Shown here piece after piece: positions 8,271 through 17,700 of a stretch of 64,000 nucleotides of DNA (position 1 is its first letter; each line of letters starts with the position of its first letter). The position numbers and the translations under genes were made by a program. Source of the DNA: Amycolatopsis bullii (GTDB lineage Bacteria > Actinomycetota > Actinomycetes > Mycobacteriales > Pseudonocardiaceae); NCBI RefSeq assembly GCF_014654205.1, contig NZ_BNAW01000044.1, positions 17,904 through 81,903 of the forward strand, written 5' to 3'. The notes below the pieces were generated by a model. The model did not search any database. It had not been told where the DNA came from and worked only from the letters and a program-made list of their open reading frames with translations.

Positions 8271-9962
8271 GTGGACGTGCTCTCGATCGACTTCGGGACT
8301 TCCAGCACCGTCGGTGTCCTCTCCGCCTTCGAGCGGGGACCCCGGGCGATCGAGGTCGACGGGTCGGTCACCATGTCCTCCGCCGTCTACGTCAACGATG
8401 ACGGCCTGCTCGTCGTCGGGCAGGATGCCGAACGGCGGGCGCGGCTCGATCCCAGCCGGTTCGAACCGAACCCGAAACGGCGGATCGACGAAGGCGCGAT
8501 CAGGCTCGGCGGCGCCGACGTCCCGATCGCCGACGCCTTCGCCGCCGTCCTGCGCAGGATGGGTGAGGAGGCCGAACGGCAGCTCGGGCACCCGCCCGCG
8601 CAGACGCGGATCTCGCACCCCGCCGGCTGGGGCGCCGACCGGCAGGACGTCCTGCGGGACGCCGCCGCGAAGGCGCGGCTCGCCGATGTCCGGCTGATCC
8701 CCGAACCGGTCGCCGCCGCGGCGCACTACGCCAGTCTCGGGCGGCGGGCCGGTGGGCCCATCGGGGTCTACGACCTCGGGGCCGGCACCTTCGACTGCGC
8801 CGTCGTCGGGGTCACCCGGCAGGGCTTCGCCGTGCTCGCCGAGGACGGCCTGCCCGATCTCGGCAGCCTCGACATCGACCAGGCCTTGCTCGTCCACATC
8901 GGACGGTCCGTCTCGCACGCGGATCCCGCGCAGTGGCAACGCCTCCTGCGGCCGCAGACCACCGCCGACCGGCGGGCGCGGCGGGCGCTGCTGCAGGACG
9001 TCCGCGACGCCAAGGAAAGCCTCTCGCGGCACGCGCAGACCCACGTGCCGATGCCCGAGCCCTTCGGCGACGTCCTGGTCAGCCGGGACGAACTCGAGGC
9101 GCTCGTGCGGCCCAGCCTGCTGCGCAGCGCCGAACTGCTCGCCGCCACCATCCGCCGCGCCGGCCTCACCCCGGCGCAGCTCGGCGGGGTGTACCTCGTC
9201 GGCGGGCCGAGCCGGATGCCGCTGCTGGCCGGCCTGCTCGAACGGCAGCTCGGCGTCGCCCCGACCACTCAGGACCAGCCCGAGACGGCCGTCGCGTTCG
9301 GGCTCCACCACGTTCCGCTCGGCACCACCAGCGACCTCACCGTGCCCGCGTTTGCGCCCGTCCGCCCGCCGGTGACGCCGCCGCGGCCGCAACCGTGGCA
9401 GCAAGCCCGGCCGCCGCAGTCCGCACCGCCCCCGCCGGAACCGCGCCCGAAGCGCAAGCCCTGGTTCCTCGCGCTCGCCGTGCTCCTGGTCGCCGCGGTC
9501 GTCGCCACCGTCGTCGTGTTCGTCATCCGCGACCAGGCCGCGCGGGCCGCGGCGGACTGCACGCAGACGACCGAGCGCGACCGGGCCGGGTTCACCCCGT
9601 GCCTGCGCTTGCTCGCCGGAGCAGTCCCGGACCGGGGCACTTGCAAGGAAAGCGACCACGTCGCCCAGTTACTGGGCGCCCAGCTCTCGGTCATCTGCAA
9701 CTTCACGGGCGGCAGTGTCCAGTACTTCCAGGGCATGACCACCGAATACATCGAGGTGAACACGAAGCTGACGCCCGCCGGCCGCGGCACCTGGGACGGC
9801 GGCGCGCTGCACGGCGAGTACGTCGCCAGCGTCGACAAGAAGTCGTCGATCGTGGTCTTCGGCGTGGCCGAGCGCCGGGTGGCCGCGATCTACCTCACGG
9901 AAGAACCCCGCCGCCTCGAGGACCTGATCGCGGGGTTCACCCGCGAGGTCAAGCCGGCCTGA
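8271..9962 (+). CDS. Membrane-anchored Hsp70/actin-fold ATPase-like protein
   Basis: A 563-residue protein. Residues 1 to about 350 form an Hsp70-type nucleotide-binding domain: phosphate 1 loop SIDFGTSSTVG, GVYDLGAGTFDCAVVG, and adenosine motif GVYLVGGPSRMPLL. A proline-rich linker follows, then one transmembrane segment at about 400-422 and an extracytoplasmic tail of about 140 residues with spaced cysteines. There is no DnaK substrate-binding domain. The GTG start at 8271 has GGGAGGGG seven bases upstream. It converges on the type VII-substrate-like operon, with the two stops one base apart (9962/9964), so a role at the membrane in sensing or export is plausible but unproven. Confidence 0.8.
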   Translation: MDVLSIDFGTSSTVGVLSAFERGPRAIEVDGSVTMSSAVYVNDDGLLVVGQDAERRARLDPSRFEPNPKRRIDEGAIRLGGADVPIADAFAAVLRRMGEEAERQLGHPPAQTRISHPAGWGADRQDVLRDAAAKARLADVRLIPEPVAAAAHYASLGRRAGGPIGVYDLGAGTFDCAVVGVTRQGFAVLAEDGLPDLGSLDIDQALLVHIGRSVSHADPAQWQRLLRPQTTADRRARRALLQDVRDAKESLSRHAQTHVPMPEPFGDVLVSRDELEALVRPSLLRSAELLAATIRRAGLTPAQLGGVYLVGGPSRMPLLAGLLERQLGVAPTTQDQPETAVAFGLHHVPLGTTSDLTVPAFAPVRPPVTPPRPQPWQQARPPQSAPPPPEPRPKRKPWFLALAVLLVAAVVATVVVFVIRDQAARAAADCTQTTERDRAGFTPCLRLLAGAVPDRGTCKESDHVAQLLGAQLSVICNFTGGSVQYFQGMTTEYIEVNTKLTPAGRGTWDGGALHGEYVASVDKKSSIVVFGVAERRVAAIYLTEEPRRLEDLIAGFTREVKPA

Positions 9963-9963
9963 C

Positions 9964-10428
9964 TCACCAGGCTCGGTCGAGCCGCATGCCGCGGCCGTAC
10001 CAGTCGTCGTCCGCGACCGGCCCGGGCGGCGGCGCCTCGGCCGGGGTGTCCGCCGACCGGTCCTTGAGCACTTTCCCGTCCGGCTCGGCGGGCGGAGCTG
10101 CGGGCTCCGGAGCGGCCAAAGGCACCGGTTCCGGCTCGAACTGCACCCGCCAGCGCAGCCGGTCCATCAGGTAGCCGCCGCTGCCCAGCGGCGCCAGCAG
10201 CTGCCCCGTCCGCTTCGCCGACTCGCGCTGCGCTTCGACGTACGTGCGCAGGACCGCATCCGCGATTTCGGACGGCGACATCCCCGAGACGGCGTCGGTG
10301 AGCCGCAGCCGGGTCAGCACGCCGTCGGTGTTGACCGACAGCGAAACCGCGCCGTCGGCGGACGTCGCCGTCGCCGACAGCGCGGACAGTTCGGCCAGGA
10401 GGGCGTCGCGGTCCGGCCCGTCAGCCAT
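9964..10428 (-). CDS. YbaB/EbfC-like protein of the type VII secretion context (EspL-like)
   Basis: A 154-residue protein. The N-terminal 85 residues resemble YbaB/EbfC proteins (ALLAELSALSATA, SVNTDGVLTRLRLTD, SPSEIADAVLRTYVEAQRE); the C-terminal half is proline- and charge-rich and probably disordered. YbaB-like proteins such as EspL are common companions of ESX substrates. The ATG at 10428 has GGGAGG four bases upstream, and the gene start overlaps the previous stop by 8 bases, indicating translational coupling. Third gene of a three-gene operon. Confidence 0.72.
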   Translation of the reverse strand: MADGPDRDALLAELSALSATATSADGAVSLSVNTDGVLTRLRLTDAVSGMSPSEIADAVLRTYVEAQRESAKRTGQLLAPLGSGGYLMDRLRWRVQFEPEPVPLAAPEPAAPPAEPDGKVLKDRSADTPAEAPPPGPVADDDWYGRGMRLDRAW

Positions 10429-11479
10429 CCAGCCTCCCGGCGTGGGTGGCGCCGCTGGACACCTGGCCGTCGGAGGCGATGTCGACGTTCGCGTCGCGGA
10501 CGTTCTTCTCGGTCTGCCGCGACGTGCGGTCGGTCTCGAAGCTGTCCGGGTCGAAGCTCGAGCCCGGGCTGACGTCCGGCGCGTCCGGGATCTTCGGCAG
10601 GTCGACGGCTTCGTCGCCGATGCGGTCCGCCAGCGTCTGCGCCGCGTCGACGGCGCCGTCGCGGATCTTGCCCGCGCTGTCCATGAAGCTCTGGTACAGG
10701 TCGAACCCGTTGTCGCCGGTGATCTCCGCCTGGTTGGCCACCACCGCGGTGATTGCGCCGCCGGCGGCGTTGCCGGCGATGATCGCGCCGTTGGCCATGG
10801 TGAAGATCGTCGCGCCCGCCGCGGCGCCCGCACCGGCGGTGGCCACGGTGAGCAGCCCGGTGACCGCGCCCGCGAACGTCGCCGCCAGCACCTTCGACGC
10901 GGCCGCTTCGCGCTTGCGCTCCTGCGACTTCTGGTAGTCCTCCGCGGTCTTCTTGAACGTGGAGCCGAGGTTGTTGAGGTCCTGGCGGGCCGACGCGATG
11001 GCTTCGCGCGCGGCGACGATGTCGCTCTCCAGGATGGTGATCTTGGTTTCCACCTCGGTGAAGGCGTCCGCGAGCTCGTTGAGGTAGGCCTTGACGGCGT
11101 TGGCCGCGGAGCCGCGCCAGACGTCGAGGAACTGCCGGGCGTCGTCGAGCTTCGGGCCCGAGTCGCGCTGCAGCGCCTTCCAGACGGCGTCGTGCCGCAT
11201 GATCAGGCTCTGCAGGCCCTCGGCCGAGTCGTGGTCGATGTCGGCGTCGGAGAACTCGCGGTAGAAGGCGGCGACGTCGTCCTGCATCTTCTCGAAGCCG
11301 TCGTCGCCGGGGCCCATGCCGAAGATCCAGTCGGTCATCCGCAGGATTTCCAGCGCGTCCAGGGCGTCGTTGGCGCCGTCCTTCAGGTCCGCGGAGACGC
11401 CGTCCAGCAGCTCGGCGCGGCGGTCGTCGCCACTGGACATCGGCTGGGCGTCGAGCCCGGTGTCGAAGTAGCCGTCCAC
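10421..11479 (-). CDS. Long WXG-type putative type VII secretion substrate
   Basis: A 352-residue helical protein. A W-R-G turn at residues 121-123 (FLDVWRGSAANAV) lies between two long helices, as in WXG100/ESX proteins. A glycine/alanine-rich hydrophobic stretch at about 196-250 could insert in a membrane, and the tail is polar and disordered-looking. The GTG start at 11479 follows the upstream stop by one base. It resembles large ESX-associated proteins of Pseudonocardiales; whether it is secreted or an effector is inference. No ESX core genes (EccB, EccC, EccD) are in the window. Confidence 0.65.
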   Translation of the reverse strand: MDGYFDTGLDAQPMSSGDDRRAELLDGVSADLKDGANDALDALEILRMTDWIFGMGPGDDGFEKMQDDVAAFYREFSDADIDHDSAEGLQSLIMRHDAVWKALQRDSGPKLDDARQFLDVWRGSAANAVKAYLNELADAFTEVETKITILESDIVAAREAIASARQDLNNLGSTFKKTAEDYQKSQERKREAAASKVLAATFAGAVTGLLTVATAGAGAAAGATIFTMANGAIIAGNAAGGAITAVVANQAEITGDNGFDLYQSFMDSAGKIRDGAVDAAQTLADRIGDEAVDLPKIPDAPDVSPGSSFDPDSFETDRTSRQTEKNVRDANVDIASDGQVSSGATHAGRLDG

Positions 11480-11480
11480 G

Positions 11481-11861
11481 TCAGTTCCCCTCCAGGCCCG
11501 CGGCCGCGCGGTTGACGTGCTGCTTCGAGTCGGCGTCGGCCTTTTCGTACAGCTCCGCGACCCGCATCAGCGCGTGGCTGGTGTCCGCGGTGGTCTGGTG
11601 CAGCTGCGCGACCAGCCTCTGGATCTTCGCCAGGTGGTCGTTGTAGGCCGCGGCGACGGCCGGCATGCCGAGCGTGCGCCCGAAGGCGTTGTCGGCCGGG
11701 AACATCGCGCCGAGGCCGCCGAAGAGCCCGCCGCCGGCCGCCTTGACGGGAACGTCGGTGCCGCGCAGGCCGTTCGACGCGGCTTCCGCGGCATCGGCCG
11801 CTCCTTGGAGGGCTCGGGCCGAGTCCCGCAGGTCCTGCAGGTCGGTCTCGAATCCGATCAT
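11481..11861 (-). CDS. EspC-like (DUF2580) putative type VII secretion substrate
   Basis: A 126-residue protein with an N-terminal helix, a glycine-rich centre (AAGGGLFGGLGAMF) and a C-terminal helical region containing ALMRVAELYEKADADSKQ, the type of segment seen in EspC/DUF2580 proteins secreted with ESX systems. ATG 11861 has AGAGG six bases upstream; the adjoining GTG at 11864 is too close to it. It is the first gene of the operon with the WXG-type and YbaB-like genes. Confidence 0.65.
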   Translation of the reverse strand: MIGFETDLQDLRDSARALQGAADAAEAASNGLRGTDVPVKAAGGGLFGGLGAMFPADNAFGRTLGMPAVAAAYNDHLAKIQRLVAQLHQTTADTSHALMRVAELYEKADADSKQHVNRAAAGLEGN

Positions 11862-11986
11862 CACTCACCTCTTGGTCGGGCTGCGCGTTCCGGACATGTA
11901 AACACCGTTCGATCATGGGACAGGCTGGTTTGCCGACGGTGTGCCTCAGATCACGAGGGCCTTGCCGGACCGGGGAGCCGCGGCCG

Positions 11987-12421
11987 TCAGCGGTGGGTCA
12001 GCCGCGCCCCGCCGGCGAACGCGATCCACGCCTGGACGACCCCGAACGCGAGCGCGGTGACCAGCACCGGCGGCGCGTGGGCCGACGCGGCGGCGCCGAA
12101 CGGCTCGACGAGGACGACCGGCACCAGGAACGCGCCGACAAGCACCCGGCGTCGCGGCTCGATGCCGGCGATCGCCAGCACCGGCCACATCACGAAACCG
12201 GCGAACAGCGCCGTGACGACGACGACCGCCGGGCCCCAGAAGATGACACCCAGCCCGCACATGCTTTCGGGGTACTTCGCGGTCTCGGCCGCGCAGGATT
12301 GCTTCAGGTAGGTCGTGACCGTGTGCGCGAACAAGCCGATCCCCGCGCCGGTCAGCAGGGCGGTCACGCCGACGGTCAGCACCGCCCCGGGCCTCGCCCG
12401 GCGGTCCCGGTCGCGGGTCAA
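11987..12421 (-). CDS. Small integral membrane protein
   Basis: A 144-residue protein with four predicted membrane helices (VLTVGVTALLTGAGIGLF, IFWGPAVVVVTALFAGFVMW, VLVGAFLVPVVLVEP, VLVTALAFGVVQAWIAF). The first extracytoplasmic loop holds two cysteines. TTG 12421 overlaps the pcp stop (TTGA), so translation is probably coupled to pcp. I do not recognise the family. The start could also be the GTG a few codons further in. Confidence 0.6.
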   Translation of the reverse strand: MTRDRDRRARPGAVLTVGVTALLTGAGIGLFAHTVTTYLKQSCAAETAKYPESMCGLGVIFWGPAVVVVTALFAGFVMWPVLAIAGIEPRRRVLVGAFLVPVVLVEPFGAAASAHAPPVLVTALAFGVVQAWIAFAGGARLTHR

Positions 12422-13059
12422 TGCTCCGCGCCCGCGCTGACCCGCAGGTCCTCCGTCACCCGCAAGGCCGTGTCCGCCAACGCTTCCAGCGCGTCGGCGA
12501 TCCGGTCCACGCCCAGTGACGCGTCGGCCTTCCCCGCCGCCGCGACCTGCTCCGGGCTGAACGGGACGTGCACGAACCCGCCGCGCACGTCCGGGAAGTC
12601 CGTCGCCAGCAGGTGCATCAGCCCGTAGAACACCTGGTTGCAGACGTACGTCCCGGCGGTGTGGGACACCGACGCCGGGACACCCGCCGCGCGGATCGCG
12701 GCCACGCAGGCCTTCACCGGCAACGTCGTGAAGTAGGCGGCCGGGCCGTCCGGGACCACCGGGGTGTCGACCGGCTGGGCGCCCGCATTGTCCGGGATGC
12801 GGGCGTCGATCAGGTTGATCGCCACCCGCTCCGGGGTCACCTCGGCGCGGCCGCCCGCCTGGCCGGTGCACACCACGAGCGACGGCCGGTGCGCTTCCAG
12901 GGCCCGCCGCAGCGCGGGGAGCGACGCCGCGAACTCGCAGGGCAGCTCGACCGCCGCGACGTCGTCCCGGCGCGCGGCCACCAGCGAAACCGCCTGCCAC
13001 GACGGGTTGACCGGCTCGCCGCCGAACGGCGCGAACCCCGTCATCAGCACCCTGGCCAT
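12418..13059 (-). CDS. pcp: Pyroglutamyl-peptidase I
   Basis: A 213-residue C15 cysteine peptidase that removes N-terminal pyroglutamate from peptides in the cytoplasm. The opening LMTGFAPFGGEPVNPSW is characteristic. The catalytic triad is visible: Glu in VTPERVAINL, Cys in SHTAGTYVCNQVFYGLMH, and His in RGGFVHVPF. Length matches the family. It starts 21 bases downstream of the terminator of the M1 peptidase gene and overlaps the following membrane-protein gene. Confidence 0.92.
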   Translation of the reverse strand: MARVLMTGFAPFGGEPVNPSWQAVSLVAARRDDVAAVELPCEFAASLPALRRALEAHRPSLVVCTGQAGGRAEVTPERVAINLIDARIPDNAGAQPVDTPVVPDGPAAYFTTLPVKACVAAIRAAGVPASVSHTAGTYVCNQVFYGLMHLLATDFPDVRGGFVHVPFSPEQVAAAGKADASLGVDRIADALEALADTALRVTEDLRVSAGAEH

Positions 13060-13079
13060 GTCCCCTCCCGAAGCGAAAG

Positions 13080-13118
13080 CGTCGAGGCCACCCTACGTCC
13101 GCAGGGTGGCCTCGACGA
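13080..13118 (-). terminator. Terminator after the first M1 peptidase gene
   Basis: GTCGAGGCCACCCT and its exact complement AGGGTGGCCTCGAC face each other across an 8-base loop, ten bases after the stop of the M1 peptidase gene. Confidence 0.75.
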
Positions 13119-13127
13119 CGAGCGCGA

Positions 13128-14558
13128 TCAGGCGGCGGGCTTGAGCCCACCCGGGTAGAGGTACTGGTCGGCGGGCTTGCCGGTGCCGTACACCCACGCG
13201 TCGAAGAAGCCCTGGAGGCTCCGGTGCGCGGCGAACTCGGTGAACCGCTGGAACTCCTGCATGCTCGCGTTCCCGTCGCGGTGCAGCGACGGCCAGGTCT
13301 TCAGGACCCAGGAGAACGCCTGCTCGCCGATGTAGTTGCGCAGCGCGTGCAGCATCATCGGGCCCTTCGAGTACACGTACGTGAACTCGTTGCCCTGGCC
13401 CATGTCGTAGAGCTTGCCGTTCCAGAGCCGCGCCGGCGCCTTCTTGACGTCGTCGGCGTACTGCTTGTTCAGGTCGACGCCCTCCTTCGCCTCGTCCCAC
13501 AGCCAGGTGGCGTAGGAGGCGAAGCACTCGTTGAGGCAGACGTCGCGCCAGTGGGCGACCGCCACCGAGTCGCCGTACCACTGGTGGGCGTTCTCGTGGA
13601 CGATCGTCGGCACCGTGCCCGCCCAGCCCGCGGAGTAGATCGGACGGCTCATCGTCTCGAGCGAGAAGCCGATCTCCTCGTTGAGGAAGATGCCGCCCGC
13701 CGCGTCGATCGGGTACTTGCCGAACTTCGACTCGAGGAAGTCGAGGATCTCCGGCAGCCGCGCCTCGGCCTGCTTGGTCGAGTCCGGGGTGCCCGGGGCG
13801 AACGCGCTGACGATCGGGGTGCCGTCCTTGCGCTTCTGGCGGTCGAAGGTCCACTTGTCGATCGCGACCGTCGTCATGTACGGCACGATCGGCGTCTCTT
13901 CGGCCCAGACGTGCGTGGTGCCGCGGGGCGCCTTGTGCGTGCCGCGCTCGCGGCCGTTGGCGATCACGCCCCACTCGTCGGGCACGGTGATCGCCAGGTG
14001 GAAGGTGGCCTTGTCGAGCGGGGTGTCGTTGACCGGGTACCAGGTCGTGGCCGACCTCGGCTCACCGGCGACGAACGCGCCGCCCGCGCGGGCGAACTGC
14101 CAGCCGTTGTTGCCGAGCGCCGGGTCGCTGATCGGGGCGGGCACGCCGTGGTAGGCGATCTTGACGTGGAAGCGCTGGCCGCGCCACAGCGCCCGCGACG
14201 GCGTGATGACGAGCTCGTGGTCCCCGGTCCGGGTGAACGCCGCGTCGCGGCCGTCGACCTTCACCGAGTCGACGGTCAGGCCCTTGAAGTCCAGGTCGAA
14301 CGAGCTGAGCGACTGCGTCGCCCGCGCGGCGATGTCCTGGTCGCCGGTGAGCTGGCGGGTCGCCGGGTCGTAGCCGACCTTGAGGTTGTAGTCGGCGACG
14401 TCGTAGCCGCCGTTGCCGTCCTGCGGGTAGTAGCTGTCGCCGGCGCCGTCGCTGCCCGGCTTCGCACCCCAGCCGTCGCCCGCCGCGGCGACCCCGGTGC
14501 CGAGGCAGAGACTGGCGACCACGGCGGCCGCCACCACAGCCGGTTTTTGTCCCCTCAT
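13128..14558 (-). CDS. Secreted M1-family zinc metallopeptidase
   Basis: A 476-residue aminopeptidase-N-like enzyme. The zinc site is TIVHENAHQWYGD with the third ligand Glu in CLNECFASY. The substrate-binding GAMEN motif is replaced by FSLETMSR, as in the short actinobacterial M1 proteins. An N-terminal signal peptide (VVAAAVVASLCLGTGVAAAG) predicts export. ATG 14558 has AGGAG five bases upstream. A paralogue lies at 24512-25918 as a lipoprotein. Confidence 0.9.
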   Translation of the reverse strand: MRGQKPAVVAAAVVASLCLGTGVAAAGDGWGAKPGSDGAGDSYYPQDGNGGYDVADYNLKVGYDPATRQLTGDQDIAARATQSLSSFDLDFKGLTVDSVKVDGRDAAFTRTGDHELVITPSRALWRGQRFHVKIAYHGVPAPISDPALGNNGWQFARAGGAFVAGEPRSATTWYPVNDTPLDKATFHLAITVPDEWGVIANGRERGTHKAPRGTTHVWAEETPIVPYMTTVAIDKWTFDRQKRKDGTPIVSAFAPGTPDSTKQAEARLPEILDFLESKFGKYPIDAAGGIFLNEEIGFSLETMSRPIYSAGWAGTVPTIVHENAHQWYGDSVAVAHWRDVCLNECFASYATWLWDEAKEGVDLNKQYADDVKKAPARLWNGKLYDMGQGNEFTYVYSKGPMMLHALRNYIGEQAFSWVLKTWPSLHRDGNASMQEFQRFTEFAAHRSLQGFFDAWVYGTGKPADQYLYPGGLKPAA

Positions 14559-14706
14559 GAACGCTCCTGTCCGTGTGCGGATGGGCATCGCCCGCAACGT
14601 ATCGCCACGAACGGGTGAACCGGGGGAGTGCGTCGTATTTGTCCGGATAATCAGCACTTCCGTCGGCCCGCCTCGGCACCGGCCCGGCGTCTGGAAAGCT
14701 GGACGC

Positions 14707-17700
14707 ATGCGCGTTGCGCTGCTGGGCCCGCTGCGGGCAGTGGAAGACGACGGCACGCCGATCGACATCGGCGGGGCCCGCCTTCGCACGCTCCTGGCCC
14801 GGCTCGCGCTGGACGCCGGGCGCGCGGTCCCGGCCGACGCGCTCGTCGACGGGCTTTGGGGCGGCGAACCGCCGGCCGACGCGGCCAATGCCCTGCAGTC
14901 GCTGGTCTCGCGGCTGCGGAAAGCCCTGCCGGTGCCCGTGGAGTCCGGGCCGGGTGGCTACCGGCTCGCCGTCGACCCCGGCGACGTCGACGCCGAGCGG
15001 TTCGAACGGCTCGCTGCCGAGGGGCGCCGTGAGCTGGCCGCCGGTCGTGACGCCCGCGCCGCCGACCTGCTCACCGAGGCCCTCGCGCTGTGGCAGGGCG
15101 CTGCCCTCGCCGACGTCCTCGACGCGCCCTTCGCGCTCGGGCCCGCGCGGCGGCTCACCGAGCTGCGCACCGAGGCGGCCGAGGATCGCTTCGAAGCCCT
15201 GATCCGGCTGGGTGAACACGCCGGCGTGCTGGCCGACCTGGCCGCGGCGGCCGATGCCGACCCGCTGCGCGAACGGCTCGCCGGGCTGCGGATCCGCGCG
15301 CTGTGCGCGGCCGGGCGGCAGCCGGAAGCCCTGGCCGTCTACGCCGGGATCCGCCGTACCCTGGCCGACCAGCTCGGCGTCGACCCCTCCGCCGAGCTGC
15401 AGGAGATCCACGTCGCCGCGCTGCGGGGCGAGTTCGCGCCGCCGTCGCCGGTGGCCGACCGGCTGCCGACCCGGCTGACCACCTTCGTCGGCCGCGACGA
15501 CGAGCTCAAGCTGCTGGCCGAACTCCTCGGCGGCGCCCGGCTGGTCACTCTGACCGGGCCGGGCGGCGCGGGCAAAACCCGGCTGGCCACCGAGGCGGCG
15601 TCGCGGCACCCCGCGCACCAGCGGGGCCGGGTCTGGTTCGCCGCGCTGGCCGGCGTCCGCGACCCCGACGACGTCGCCGGTGCGCTGCTGGGCGCGCTCG
15701 AGGTCCGCGAGATCCGCACCGAGACCGAGGTCCACCGGCGGCCACCGGATCCGGTCGCGCAGGCCGTCGAGGTGCTCGGCGGCGAGGAAGCCCTGCTGGT
15801 GCTGGACAACTGCGAGCACGTCGTCGACGCGGCCGCGGGGCTGGCCGACGAACTGCTGCACCGGGCGCCGCGGCTGCGGATCCTGGCCACCAGCCGCGAG
15901 CCGCTGGCCATCACCGGGGAGGCGCTCTGCCCGCTCGGCCCGCTGCCGGTGCCCGCGGAACGCGCCGCGCCCGAGGAGGCCGCCGAGCTCGACTCGACGC
16001 GGCTGTTCCTCGACCGGGCCGCGGCGGTCCGTCCCGACTTCGTGCTCGACGAGTCCACTGTGGACCAGGTCGGCGAGATCTGCCGACGGCTCGACGGGAT
16101 GCCCCTCGCCCTGGAGCTGGCCGCGGCGCGGCTGCGGTCGATGACCGTGGCCCAGATCGCCGGCCGCCTCGGCGACCGGTTCCGGCTGCTCACCTCGGGC
16201 AGCCGGACGGCGCTGCCGAGGCAGCGGACGCTGCGCGCGGTGGTCGAGTGGAGCTGGGAGCTGCTCGCCGAACCCGAGCTGGTGCTGGCCCGGCGGCTCG
16301 CGGTGTTCGCAGGCGGGGCGGAACTGGCGCCGATCGAAGCCGTGTGCGCCGACGGGCTGCTGCCCGCCGCCGACGTGCCGTACGTGCTCGGCAGCCTGGT
16401 CGAGAAGTCCATAGTGGACACGGTCGACGCCGGGAACGGCGAGCCGCGCTACCGGATGCTCGAGACACTGCGCGCGTACGCCACCGAGCGGCTGGTGGAG
16501 TCGGGCGAGCACGACCGGACGCGCCGGGCGATGGCATCCTACTACGCCGAATTCGCCCAGCGGCTGGAGCCGACGCTGCGCACCGGCGCGCAGCTGGAGG
16601 CGATCGACGCGTTCGAGGTCGAGAGCGCGAACCTCATCGCGGCCCTGCGCGGCTCGATCGAGATGTCCGATGTGGACAACGCGGTCGCCCTGCTGGACGG
16701 GATGATCTGGTACTTCACCATTCTCGGCCAGGGCGGCCGGGCGGGCAGCCTGATCCACGACACGCTCGAGTTCGGCGACCGGCTTCCCCCCGAGGTCAGG
16801 GCCTCCTACCGGGTGCTCGTGCACCTCATGGACGAGGTCCCGGTGCGCTCGGACCGCGCCGGGATCCTGCGGCTGGTCGACGACTGCGTGCGCACCGGTG
16901 CCGTCGACCGCTACCCCGGGCTCGCGGTGGCCCTGCCGATGCTGGCCTTCCTCGGCGGCGATCGCGAGGTCGCCGTGCGCGAGGTGCGCCGGGCCGAACA
17001 GCACCCCGACCCGTGGACCCGCGCCGGCGGGTACTGGGTGGAGAGCTTCCTGCTCGACGACGACGGCGACATCGAGGGCGCGGACCGGGCGCGCGACCTG
17101 GCCCACGCCGGGTTCGCGGAGGTCGGCGACCGCTGGGGCATCGCCATGACGCTCAGCTTCAAGGCCTACGCGCTCTCCCAGAGCGGCGAAAGCGCCAAGG
17201 CCATCGAGATCTACCAGGAGGGCCTCGCGCTCTCGATGGAGCTGCGGTCGCACGAGGACGCCGTGCAGCACTGGTGGCGGCTGGCCGTCGAGCGGGCGCG
17301 CACCGGGGACTTCGAAGGGGCCTGGCGCGACCAGGAAGCCGCGGAACGGTACGGCGAGGGCATCACGAACCTGCAGCACCGGGCCATCCTGATGTTCGGC
17401 AGGCTCGAACTGCTGCTGCGCACGGGTCGGCTGGCCGAAGCGCGGGCGCTGCTCGACCGTGTCGCCGCGATGGGCGGCGACGACTGGTTCCCCGGCGGCA
17501 TCGGCGACGAGTTCATCCACGCGTTCGAAGCGCGGATCCTGCTGGCGCAGGGCCGCGCGGACGAGGCCGAGCCGCACGCGGCGATCGCGATCCGGGCGAC
17601 GAGCCGGCGCGGCGACATGCCGGACATGGCCGGGGCGGTGGAGCTGCTGGCGATGATCCGCGAGCGGCAGGGCCGTCCCGAGACCGCAGCTCGGGCGCTC

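Noticed and set aside
14062..17577. 1171-codon open frame on the minus strand
   Set aside because: Antisense to the SARP gene and joined to an out-of-frame read of the M1 gene; composition is Arg/Gly/Pro-rich with no motifs.
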